A DNA stretch of 10,293 nucleotides, from NCBI GenBank assembly GCA_001773855.1, contig MEXZ01000079.1:7456-17748 (forward strand), read 5' to 3'. The translations under genes and the position numbers were made by a program. Under the pieces are notes generated by a model, which saw only the letters and a program-made list of their open reading frames with translations, did no database searches and was not told the origin of the DNA. Below, one piece after another: positions 1-5,892 of this stretch. The stretch comes from Candidatus Aminicenantes bacterium RBG_13_64_14 (GTDB taxonomy: Bacteria; Acidobacteriota; Aminicenantia; Aminicenantales; Saccharicenantaceae). Numbering within the stretch: the stretch's first letter is position 1; each line of letters opens with the position of its first letter.

Positions 1-747
1 GGTTCGCTCTTCGAACGAGCGCTTCTCGACCATTTTCAGGAATCCCTCGAACTCGTTGAAGTAAGAACCGTAGATGTGGAAGCTGTCGACGAGGTCGGCG
101 TAGCGGCCGGAGCGGACGGGCCGGCCGGTTTTCGCGGCCAGCTTCGCGGCGATCGCCCTTTGGAGATCGGTCAGGGCGAAGACGTTCATGTAGGCGGCCT
201 TGTAGGCGTCGCGCGAACGCCAGTGGGCGTTCATGTTCAGGACGAGCTCCCCCTTGTCGTCCTCGAGGAGGCGGCACCAGAGCCGCTGGAGGCAGGGCGG
301 GTCGTAGGTCGGCGGATCGAGTTTGGGGTTCCAGGTGATGGCCTGGGCCCGGCGGGTGTGGCCCGCCTGAGCGAGCTTATCGACGAGGGCGCTTATCTGG
401 TCGACTGTCTCGCCCTCGATCTCGTAGGCGAACAATCTCTTGTGGTAGGTGTAGGTCCATTTCCCTTCTTCAGGGCAGATCCAGTGGTCGTGGACGCCGT
501 CGACGACCTCCTGGCGGTAGACCTCGAGGTCCTCGAGACCGCCGGGGAAGGCCCGGGGGATGCGCGGCTCGGCGAACGGGTCCTCGACCGTCCAAAGCAT
601 CGTGCAGTCCCGGCTCGGCGGGTCGCCCGGCTTGTCGTATTCCGTTTTGATGGCCACGCCGTTCCGCCAGCAGGCCAGGACGGCTTTCTCCCAGGCCTCG
701 GGAAGATTCTTGCCGGACACGCTGAGCGTCGGGATGTTTCCGTTCAT
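1..747 (-). CDS. thyA: Thymidylate synthase, 3' end beyond window
   Basis: Thymidylate synthase makes dTMP from dUMP using methylene-tetrahydrofolate in the cytosol. Reading leftwards from ATG at 747, 249 codons are open to the window edge with no stop, so the C-terminus is missing. Family landmarks are present: the catalytic Cys152 in a PPC context, the phosphate-binding R177-S-R-D180 motif, Asn188 exactly 11 residues after that Arg (the spacing of Arg166 to Asn177 in E. coli ThyA, where Asn selects uracil over cytosine), and H224-I-Y226 matching the HIY sugar-binding motif. The long N-terminal region before the Cys, with an EPRIPRAF stretch near residue 60, resembles the archaeal-type branch rather than E. 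coli ThyA. A ribosome binding site AAGGTG lies 5 bases before the start and a good promoter lies upstream. The gene is divergent from ogt. The Asn makes a dCMP hydroxymethylase unlikely. Confidence 0.85.
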   Translation of the reverse strand, partial: MNGNIPTLSVSGKNLPEAWEKAVLACWRNGVAIKTEYDKPGDPPSRDCTMLWTVEDPFAEPRIPRAFPGGLEDLEVYRQEVVDGVHDHWICPEEGKWTYTYHKRLFAYEIEGETVDQISALVDKLAQAGHTRRAQAITWNPKLDPPTYDPPCLQRLWCRLLEDDKGELVLNMNAHWRSRDAYKAAYMNVFALTDLQRAIAAKLAAKTGRPVRSGRYADLVDSFHIYGSYFNEFEGFLKMVEKRSFEERT

Positions 748-772
748 GGTGTCACCTTTCTCATCAGCCCAG

Positions 773-801
773 TTTTTAACATACGGCGGGCGGTCCGTCA
801 A
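773..801 (-). promoter_or_regulatory. Sigma70-type promoter of thyA
   Basis: On the minus strand TTGACG (801-796) is followed after 17 bases by TAAAAA (778-773). The predicted transcript start is near 766, giving a leader of about 20 bases that holds the AAGGTG ribosome binding site at 758-753. The spacing is ideal and the -35 matches the consensus in five of six bases. Confidence 0.6.
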
Positions 802-814
802 CGGCGGCAGGGGC

Positions 815-930
815 ACCGGTCTTGCAAGGACCGGTACTGGGAAGCCCGGCCCCGGGTTTGCCCGGGGATCCACTTCCGCCGCGATGGCTCGTCCCTTGAC
901 GCGGCGTCCGCCGCCGACCCCGTCAGGGGT
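815..930. repeat. Run of four GC-rich hairpins between thyA and ogt
   Basis: Four consecutive perfect stems occupy this spacer: ACCGGTC/GACCGGT (815-821 with 829-835), CCCCGGG/CCCGGGG around a TTTG loop (850-856 with 861-867, extended by GGAAG/CTTCC at 840-844 and 873-877 across a 5/5 internal loop), GCGGC/GCCGC around GTCC (901-905 with 910-914), and ACCCC/GGGGT around GTCA (917-921 with 926-930). CGGCGG at 802-807 can also pair with CCGCCG at 876-881, enclosing the first two as a three-way junction. None is followed by a real T run. They lie outside the thyA transcript predicted here. Function unknown; chance pairing in GC-rich DNA is possible for the short stems. Confidence 0.5.
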
Positions 931-944
931 TCTTATGACGAAGG

Positions 945-973
945 TTGAAGGATGTGCCGGAATGTATTAATGT
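945..973 (+). promoter_or_regulatory. Possible ogt promoter with a 9-bp direct repeat
   Basis: TTGAAG (945-950), 17 bases, then TAATGT (968-973) is a weak sigma70-like match placed about 20 bases before the ogt start. The 9-base sequence ATGTGCCGG occurs twice, at 952-960 and 970-978, 18 bases apart, one copy in the spacer and one over the predicted -10/start region, as an operator might be. The -10 is poor, so this is tentative. Confidence 0.3.
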
Positions 974-991
974 GCCGGGTTGGAGGTGTCG

Positions 992-1498
992 ATGTCCGAA
1001 ATCCGCGTGACCTACTACGAGTCCCCGATCGGGCTCCTCGAGGTCAGGGGCGGCGAGCGGGGCGTTTCCGCTGTCACTTTCGTCGACGCACTCCCCCGGT
1101 CGGCCCGCGGGGTGCGGGCCGCACGGGGCGGGAAGGGGCCGCTCCCGGCCCCGCTCGCCGAATGTCTGACCCAGCTCGAGGAGTATTTCCAGGGCCGGCG
1201 CCGGACGTTTTCCATCAAGCTCGACCTTGGCGGCACGGCCTTCCAGAACAAGGTCTGGCGGGCGCTCCGGACCGTCCGTTTCGGGAAGATGGCGTCCTAT
1301 AAGGACGTCGCCAGGAACGTCGGCAATCCCGCGGCCACGAGGGCCGTCGGCGGGGCCAACCATCGCAACCCCGTTTCGATCATCATTCCCTGCCACCGCA
1401 TTGTCGGGAGCGACGGCCGGCTGACGGGCTACGGCGGCGGCTTGTGGCGGAAAGAGTGGCTTCTCCGCCACGAAGGGAACGACCTGTCTTCGAGTTGA
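992..1498 (+). CDS. ogt: Methylated-DNA--protein-cysteine methyltransferase
   Basis: This suicide repair protein moves the alkyl group from O6-alkylguanine in DNA to its own cysteine. The 168-residue product has the usual two-domain Ogt/MGMT form: an N-terminal ribonuclease-H-like half (about residues 1-80) and the DNA-binding methyltransferase half. Visible motifs are the active site PCHR with Cys134, RAVGGAN at 117-123 whose Arg is the base-flipping finger, Tyr103 in ASYKDVA, and the GYGGG loop after the active site. There is no Ada-type N-terminal domain. I chose ATG 992 because GGAGGT (982-987) sits 4 bases before it; an in-frame TTG at 980 would put the ribosome binding site inside the gene. 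It is divergent from thyA and 57 bases before the next gene, whose -35 overlaps the ogt stop codon. Confidence 0.93.
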   Translation: MSEIRVTYYESPIGLLEVRGGERGVSAVTFVDALPRSARGVRAARGGKGPLPAPLAECLTQLEEYFQGRRRTFSIKLDLGGTAFQNKVWRALRTVRFGKMASYKDVARNVGNPAATRAVGGANHRNPVSIIIPCHRIVGSDGRLTGYGGGLWRKEWLLRHEGNDLSSS

Positions 1499-1525
1499 CA
1501 GCCCGGCCGAGGAACAGGATAAAAT
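1495..1525 (+). promoter_or_regulatory. Sigma70-type promoter overlapping the ogt stop
   Basis: A perfect TTGACA (1495-1500) contains the ogt TGA stop. It is followed by GATAAA (1518-1523) at 17 bases or TAAAAT (1520-1525) at 19 bases. It would drive the truncated acyl-CoA synthetase ORF at 1556, which also has a strong GGAGGAGG ribosome binding site (1542-1549). Confidence 0.55.
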
Positions 1526-1555
1526 AGGGCATTCCGGATCCGGAGGAGGCTTCTC

Positions 1556-1876
1556 ATGGTCGAAACACTCAGTCAGCTTTTCCTCAACACCGTGAAGACC
1601 TACATCAAGGACAGTCTGCTCACGGCCAAGGTCGAAGGCCGTTACGTCCCGCTTTCGACGGGCGAAGTCGCCCGGCGGGTGAAGCATCTCTCTCTCGGCC
1701 TGGCCGAGGTCAATAGGACGACACCCCACCTGGCGTCCTACGAGCGGATCAAGAAGGTCGTCCTCCTCGACCGCGATTTCGACGTCGACTCGGAATTGAC
1801 GCCGTCCCTCAAGGTCAAGCGCCACATCGTCGAAAAGACCTTCAAGATCCTGATCGACTTCCTCTACAAGGAATAG
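1556..1876 (+). CDS. Internally deleted long-chain acyl-CoA synthetase
   Basis: The 106-residue product joins the two ends of a long-chain fatty acid CoA ligase (AMP-forming, FAA1/FadD15 type, normally about 600 residues). Residues 1 to about 49 match the N-terminal start of such enzymes (TLSQLFLNTVKTY, then a YVPLSTGEVARRVKHLSLGL-like stretch). From about residue 50 on it matches the extreme C-terminus: EVNR, LASYERIKK, LLDRDF, ELTPSLKVKR and a final FLIDFLYKE-like end; the Lys of the ELTPSLK segment is probably the A10 catalytic lysine. The whole AMP-binding core, including the Thr/Ser-rich P-loop, is absent, so it cannot activate fatty acids. The reading frame is intact across the junction, codon use is like that of its neighbours, and both promoter and ribosome binding site are good, so the loss is recent, functional, or an assembly error. 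Identification is from remembered family motifs. Confidence 0.7.
   Translation: MVETLSQLFLNTVKTYIKDSLLTAKVEGRYVPLSTGEVARRVKHLSLGLAEVNRTTPHLASYERIKKVVLLDRDFDVDSELTPSLKVKRHIVEKTFKILIDFLYKE
1694..1708. repeat. Inverted repeat at the deletion junction
   Basis: CTCGGCC-T-GGCCGAG is a perfect 7-base inverted repeat with a single-base centre. It falls at codons for Gly-Leu-Ala-Glu, the point where the N-terminal and C-terminal parts of the acyl-CoA synthetase meet. A hairpin or a short shared direct repeat here could have promoted the deletion. Confidence 0.6.
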
Positions 1877-1932
1877 CATCGGCCCGGAATGGGATAGAAT
1901 CGGCCCGCCCAGCGTCCTTTATATAAGACGCC

Positions 1933-2673
1933 ATGAACGAAAACCCGAGCGGGCCGGAGAAGGGGACCCCCGAAGGGGCTGGGCACCGGGACCGCCTGCG
2001 CCAGAAGTTCCTCAACGGGGGGCTCTCGGCCTTCCTGGACTACGAGGTCGTCGAGCTCCTCCTGACCCTCGGCACGCCCCGGCGCGACTGCAAAACGCCC
2101 GCTCGCGAGGCCCTGAGGGAATTCAAGACCTTCGGCGGCGTCCTCGAGGCCTGCCCGGAGGACCTGCAGCGGATCCCGGGGATCGGCTCCCGGAACGTCT
2201 TCGGCCTGAAGCTCGTCCACGAGGTCTCCCGCCGTTTCCTCAAGGACAAGATGATGAGCCGGCCGATCTGCCACTCTTCCCAGGAGGTCTACGACTACCT
2301 CCGCCACTCCCTTCGCGACCTGAAGAAGGAGCGGTTCAAGGTCATCTTCCTCGACCCGAAGAATCAGGTCGTCGAGGAGAAGACCCTGTTCGAGGGGACG
2401 GTCGACTCGAGCGCCGTCTATCCCCGCGAGGTCATCAAGGACGCCCTCCGTTACGAAGCGTCGGCGCTGATCTTCGCCCACAACCATCCGTCCGGAGACC
2501 CCGAGCCATCGCTCTGCGACCGCGAGGTCACCCGGGACCTGATCTTCGCCGCCCGAGTCGTCCAGATCAAAGTCCTCGACCATATCATCATCGGGAACAA
2601 CCGCTACTTCAGCTTCGCCGACCAGGGCCTGATCGACGACTACGACCGGATGTTCAACGGTTTCCCGAGATGA
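1933..2673 (+). CDS. radC: RadC family JAB/MPN-domain protein
   Basis: The 246-residue protein has the full RadC layout: a helix-hairpin-helix region (IPGIGSRNVFGLKL, about residues 81-94) and a C-terminal JAMM metalloprotease-like domain (about 115-240). The zinc-binding motif is complete: H183-N-H185, then Ser193 and Asp196, with Glu154 as the likely catalytic acid in TLFEGTVD. The usual N-terminal RxKFL and ELLLTLGTPRRD segments are also present. RadC has been linked to repair, recombination and competence, but its biochemical role is unsettled. There is no Shine-Dalgarno sequence before ATG 1933; instead TATATA (1920-1925) ends 7 bases before it, which would suit a leaderless transcript. 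It lies 57 bases after the truncated ligase ORF and upstream of recA. Confidence 0.92.
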   Translation: MNENPSGPEKGTPEGAGHRDRLRQKFLNGGLSAFLDYEVVELLLTLGTPRRDCKTPAREALREFKTFGGVLEACPEDLQRIPGIGSRNVFGLKLVHEVSRRFLKDKMMSRPICHSSQEVYDYLRHSLRDLKKERFKVIFLDPKNQVVEEKTLFEGTVDSSAVYPREVIKDALRYEASALIFAHNHPSGDPEPSLCDREVTRDLIFAARVVQIKVLDHIIIGNNRYFSFADQGLIDDYDRMFNGFPR

Positions 2674-2701
2674 GGGTAAAGTGAGGGTGGCCGAAAAGGG
2701 A

Positions 2702-2730
2702 TTGAAAGACCGGGGCAATCCGGGTAAACT
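2702..2730 (+). promoter_or_regulatory. Sigma70-type promoter of recA
   Basis: TTGAAA (2702-2707), 17 bases, TAAACT (2725-2730). The spacer contains an imperfect dyad, ACCGGG (2709-2714) with CCGGGT (2720-2725), that could bind a repressor. Neither the E. coli CTG-N10-CAG nor the Bacillus GAAC-N4-GTTC SOS box is present. Confidence 0.6.
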
Positions 2731-2822
2731 CGGGAGAGGGGAGGGTGCCTGTGGGCAAGAAGGACATTGAGAAGGAGCGAGCGGACATGCAAAAAAAAGA
2801 CACGACCCGGGAAGGAGGACCC

Positions 2823-3875
2823 ATGAAAGAAGCCGATACGGACGAAAAACATACATCCCGCCACAAGGCCATCGACGCCGCGCTCTCCCAGATCGAGAAG
2901 CAGTTCGGCAAGGGCGCGATCATGAAGCTCGGGCAGAAAGGGGCGGCGGTGGCCGTCGACGCCATCCCCACCGGTTCGATCTCCTTCGACCTGGCCCTGG
3001 GCATCGGCGGCTTCCCGCGCGGGCGGGTCATCGAGATCTACGGCCCGGAGGCCACCGGCAAAACGACGCTGGCCCTCCACGTCATCGCCGAGGCCCAGAA
3101 GCGCGGCGGCCAGGCGGCGTTCATCGACGCCGAGCACGCCCTCTCTCCGGCCTACGCCGCCCGCATCGGGATCGACATCGACAACCTGCTCATCTCCCAA
3201 CCTGACTACGGGGAACAGGCCCTGGAGATCGCCGAGGTCCTCGTCCGCAGCGGCGCGGTCGACGTCATCGTCGTCGACTCCGTAGCCGCCCTCGTTCCCA
3301 AAGCCGAGCTCGAAGGCGAGATGGGCGATTCGCACATGGGGCTCCAGGCGAGGCTGATGTCCCAGGCCCTGCGCAAGCTGACGGCCATCGTCGCCCGGTC
3401 GAAGACCTGCTTCATCTTCATCAACCAGCTCCGGGAGAAGATCGGCATTTTCATCGGCAATCCCGAGACGACGACCGGGGGCCGGGCCCTGAAATTCTAC
3501 GCGTCCTTGCGGGTCGACGTCCGCCGGCTGGCCGTGATCAAGGACGGCGAGAGCGTCGTCGGCAATCGGGCCAAGGTCAAGATCGTCAAGAACAAGATGG
3601 CCCCGCCCTTCCGCGAGGCCCAGTTCGACATCATCTTCGGGGAAGGCATATCCCGGGAGGGCGACCTCGTGGACATCGGCTTCGAGACCGGGATCCTCGA
3701 CAAGGCCGGCACCTGGTACTCCTACCGGGGCGAGCGTCTCGGACAGGGCCGGGAAAATGTCAAGAAGCTGCTCAAGGAGAACAAGGAGCTGGCCGCCCAG
3801 CTCGAAGCGGAGATCCGGGCGAAGGTGGGCCTGGTCGAAGAAAAAGCGGGCGGCGAAAAACCCGCGTCGAAGTGA
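2823..3875 (+). CDS. recA: RecA recombinase
   Basis: RecA forms ATP-dependent filaments on single-stranded DNA, drives strand exchange and stimulates LexA-type self-cleavage. The 350-residue product (E. coli 353) carries the N-terminal [14 protein letters not shown] segment (24-37), Walker A GPEATGKT (74-81), the catalytic Glu-containing YGEQALEI region (129-136), Walker [11 protein letters not shown] (148-157), loop L1 [10 protein letters not shown] (164-173) and loop L2 with [14 protein letters not shown] (212-225). The C-terminus is mixed charge and ends in Lys rather than the acidic tail of E. coli RecA. I chose ATG 2823 because AAGGAGG (2812-2818) lies 4 bases before it and the length then fits the family. 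The frame stays open back to GTG 2745, and ATG 2787 also has a possible ribosome binding site (AAGGAG 2772-2777), so a form with 12-26 extra residues cannot be excluded. Confidence 0.97.
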   Translation: MKEADTDEKHTSRHKAIDAALSQIEKQFGKGAIMKLGQKGAAVAVDAIPTGSISFDLALGIGGFPRGRVIEIYGPEATGKTTLALHVIAEAQKRGGQAAFIDAEHALSPAYAARIGIDIDNLLISQPDYGEQALEIAEVLVRSGAVDVIVVDSVAALVPKAELEGEMGDSHMGLQARLMSQALRKLTAIVARSKTCFIFINQLREKIGIFIGNPETTTGGRALKFYASLRVDVRRLAVIKDGESVVGNRAKVKIVKNKMAPPFREAQFDIIFGEGISREGDLVDIGFETGILDKAGTWYSYRGERLGQGRENVKKLLKENKELAAQLEAEIRAKVGLVEEKAGGEKPASK

Positions 3876-3881
3876 ACAGCC

Positions 3882-3901
3882 GGGGGATATGCATGACCCC
3901 C
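3882..3901 (+). terminator. Weak hairpin after recA
   Basis: GGGGG (3882-3886) can pair with CCCCC (3897-3901) across a 10-base loop that contains the palindrome ATGCAT, 6 bases after the recA stop. There is no T run, so it may be a pause or mRNA-stabilising hairpin rather than an intrinsic terminator. Confidence 0.3.
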
Positions 3902-3934
3902 ATCACTGTCCGGGCAGCATCCCGCAAAGGGGAC

Positions 3935-3963
3935 TTGCCTTAAACCTACTTATTTGATAGGAT
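3935..3963 (+). promoter_or_regulatory. Promoter of the superoxide dismutase gene
   Basis: TTGCCT (3935-3940), 17 bases, TAGGAT (3958-3963), in a short AT-rich patch between recA and the SOD gene. A similar arrangement, TTGCCT with a TTAAAC start to the spacer and GGAT at the -10, is seen on the minus strand before the DUF5658-like gene. Confidence 0.5.
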
Positions 3964-3986
3964 TTAATCGAAAGAGGATAGGAACC

Positions 3987-4682
3987 GTGCTCCGGCGCAG
4001 AGATTTCCTGAAAGTCGCGGGTTACGGAGGGGCCGCCTGGGCGGCGTCCCGGACCCTGCCCGCTGGAGTACGGGAACCGATACTGTTACAGGAGGGAAAA
4101 TCCATGAATTACACGGCCAAGGACTATTCCAAGCTCATCGGCATGCCCGGGTTCAGCGAGACTCTCCTCAAGAACCATTTCACGCTGTACCAGGGCTATG
4201 TCACCAACACGAACAAAGTCCTCGACATCCTGGGCCTCATGGCCGCGGACGGCAAGACGGCGACCCCGGAGTACGCCGAGCTCAAACGCCGCCTCGGCTG
4301 GGAATTCAACGGGATGAGGCTGCACGAGTACTACTTCGAGAGCCTGGGCGGGAAGGCGGCCCTCGACCCGGCGAGCGAGCTTCGGCTGAAGATCGTCAAG
4401 CAATTCGGCGACATCGAGTCCTGGGAGAAGGACTTCCGGGCGACGGGCGCCATGCGGGGCATCGGCTGGGTCGTCCTCTACGAAGACCCGGCCAACGGCC
4501 GGCTGATCAACTTCTGGGTCAACGAGCACGACGCCGGCCACCCGGCCGGGTGCCGGCCGCTGCTCATCATGGACGTCTTCGAGCACGCCTTCATGATCGA
4601 CTACGGATTGAAGAAGGGCGATTACATCGAGGCCTTCTTTAAGAACATCGATTGGGCCGCCGTCGGGTCGAGGCTCAAGTAA
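3987..4682 (+). CDS. Fe/Mn superoxide dismutase with Tat signal
   Basis: The enzyme converts superoxide to O2 and H2O2. From GTG 3987 (GAGGA at 3974-3978, 8 bases before) it is 231 residues and begins with a twin-arginine signal: RRRDFLK at 3-9 followed by a short Gly/Ala-rich stretch to about residue 22. The catalytic part starts at Met40. The likely metal ligands are His64, His113 (in RLHEYYF), Asp196 and His200 (in DVFEHAF, the DxWEHAY motif with Phe for Trp). Met40 is ATG 4104, which has its own strong AGGAGGG (4090-4096) at 7 bases; from there the protein is 192 residues, the normal size of a cytosolic SOD. The gene may therefore yield an exported and a cytosolic form. The cleavage site is not clear; AWA-AS near residue 20 is possible. 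Iron versus manganese cannot be decided from sequence here. Confidence 0.9.
   Translation: MLRRRDFLKVAGYGGAAWAASRTLPAGVREPILLQEGKSMNYTAKDYSKLIGMPGFSETLLKNHFTLYQGYVTNTNKVLDILGLMAADGKTATPEYAELKRRLGWEFNGMRLHEYYFESLGGKAALDPASELRLKIVKQFGDIESWEKDFRATGAMRGIGWVVLYEDPANGRLINFWVNEHDAGHPAGCRPLLIMDVFEHAFMIDYGLKKGDYIEAFFKNIDWAAVGSRLK
4090..4106 (+). promoter_or_regulatory. Internal ribosome binding site and ATG in SOD gene
   Basis: AGGAGGG at 4090-4096, 7 bases, then ATG at 4104-4106, in frame with the Tat-bearing form. The codons of this site encode Gln-Glu-Gly-Lys-Ser in the longer product. It is a closer match to the consensus than the site before GTG 3987, and it starts the protein at MNYTAKDYSKL, the place where signal-less members of the family usually begin. 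Confidence 0.65.
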
Positions 4683-4808
4683 GGTCCCGTCTATCCTATC
4701 GCCGCCGGAAGCCTTTCGAACGGGCCTTGCCCTGACCCGGTCGCGGAACTCCTGGAAAATCGCCGCGAAACGGACTATCCTGAGAAGAGATCGAGCCAGG
4801 AGGTCCAT

Positions 4809-5873
4809 ATGACCAGCGAAGAAGCCAGACGCTCGGAAAAGGCGGGGCTGCCTCCGGGGACGCTCATGCACGTCGGGGAGAAGAAGACCGAGAAGACGCG
4901 GATCACGGTCATCGATTACGACGCGGCCGGGTTCATCGAAAAAGAGGTCGCCGATGTCGAGGATTGTTTCCCGTTCAAGGATACGGCCACGGTCACCTGG
5001 ATCAACGTCGACGGCGTCCACGATGCCTCGATCATCGAGAAACTCGGCGCCCGGTTCGACATCCACTCCCTCGTTCTCGAGGACATCATGACGACGACCC
5101 AGCGGCCGAAGACCGAGGATCTGGGGGGCGCCGTGTTCGTCGTCCTGCGGATGATCGAGTGCGACGACAAGGGGCTGGGTCTGATGACCGACCAGCTCAG
5201 CCTCATCCTGGGCCCCAACTTCGTCATCTCGTTCCAGGAGACGCCGGGTGACTGCCTCGACCCCGTGCGCGAGCGCATCCGCAACGGCAAGGGGCGCATC
5301 CGCAAGCTCGGCCCCGACTACCTGGCCTACGCCCTGATAGACGCCGTCGTCGACAACTATTTCTTCGTCCTCGAGAAGCAGGGGGAAAAAATCGATGGCC
5401 TCGAGGAGCGTTTGATTGCCGAGCCCCGCCGGGAGATCCTCCACGAAATTCACCTTTTGAAGCGGGAAATGATCAACCTCCGCAAGTCGGTTTGGCCGCT
5501 GCGCGAGGTCATCAACGGGCTGGAGCGCCTGGAATCGCCGCTCATCAAAAAATCGACCGGCGTTTTTCTCCGGGACGTCTACGACCACGCCATCCAGGTC
5601 ATCGACACGGTCGAGTCTTTCCGGGAAATCCTGACCAGCATGGTCGAAACCTATCTCTCGAGCGTCTCCAACCGGATGAACGAGGTCATGAAGGTCCTGA
5701 CGATCATCGCCACGATCTTCATTCCCATCACCTTCCTCGTCGGCGTTTATGGGATGAACTTCGAGTTCATGCCGGAGATCAAGTGGCGCTGGGGTTACGC
5801 GTTCGTCTGGGCGGTCATCATCGGGACCATCGTGACGATGCTCGCTTACTTCCGCAGAAAGAAGTGGCTCTGA
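4809..5873 (+). CDS. corA: CorA magnesium/cobalt channel
   Basis: CorA is a homopentameric inner-membrane channel for Mg2+ (also Co2+ and Ni2+). The 354-residue product begins with the common KAGLPPGTLMHVGE segment, followed by a soluble alpha/beta domain (about 30-165) and a long helical stalk (about 170-295). Two C-terminal membrane helices follow (about 295-314 and 328-347), with the signature YGMN at 314-317 at the pore mouth and a basic RRKKWL tail in the cytoplasm. AGGAGGT (4798-4804) lies 4 bases before ATG 4809. The gene is 126 bases after the SOD gene, with no convincing promoter seen between them, so it could be partly co-transcribed. It ends 17 bases from the convergent Fis-type gene. 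Confidence 0.95.
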   Translation: MTSEEARRSEKAGLPPGTLMHVGEKKTEKTRITVIDYDAAGFIEKEVADVEDCFPFKDTATVTWINVDGVHDASIIEKLGARFDIHSLVLEDIMTTTQRPKTEDLGGAVFVVLRMIECDDKGLGLMTDQLSLILGPNFVISFQETPGDCLDPVRERIRNGKGRIRKLGPDYLAYALIDAVVDNYFFVLEKQGEKIDGLEERLIAEPRREILHEIHLLKREMINLRKSVWPLREVINGLERLESPLIKKSTGVFLRDVYDHAIQVIDTVESFREILTSMVETYLSSVSNRMNEVMKVLTIIATIFIPITFLVGVYGMNFEFMPEIKWRWGYAFVWAVIIGTIVTMLAYFRRKKWL

Positions 5874-5892
5874 AGCCGGGCCGCACGCGGCT
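5874..5892. terminator. Possible shared hairpin between convergent genes
   Basis: AGCCG (5874-5878) can pair with CGGCT (5888-5892) in the 17-base gap between corA and the Fis-type gene, and is followed by TAAAA on the plus strand. The stem overlaps the stop codon of the minus-strand gene and is short, so this is only a candidate bidirectional terminator. Confidence 0.3.

Noticed and set aside
76..948. Open frame of 290 codons on the plus strand opposite thyA
   Set aside because: The minus strand encodes a thymidylate synthase with all active-site motifs in place.
980..991. TTG start for ogt four codons upstream of ATG 992
   Set aside because: It would put the GGAGGT ribosome binding site inside the gene; ATG 992 has that site at proper distance.
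1864..2856. Open frame of 330 codons on the minus strand opposite radC
   Set aside because: radC has intact helix-hairpin-helix and JAMM motifs; the antisense product is biased and has no recognisable domain.
3846..3865. GCGGG/CCCGC hairpin at the end of recA
   Set aside because: It is inside the coding region, has a 10-base loop and no T run; likely chance in GC-rich sequence.
3954..3986. TTG start for the SOD gene at 3954
   Set aside because: It overlaps the predicted -10 element, and GTG 3987 has a ribosome binding site and places the twin-arginine motif at the very N-terminus as usual.
4086..5588. Open frame of 500 codons on the minus strand across the SOD gene and corA
   Set aside because: It spans two unrelated, well-identified genes and their spacer, with a low-complexity translation; a shadow of codon bias.
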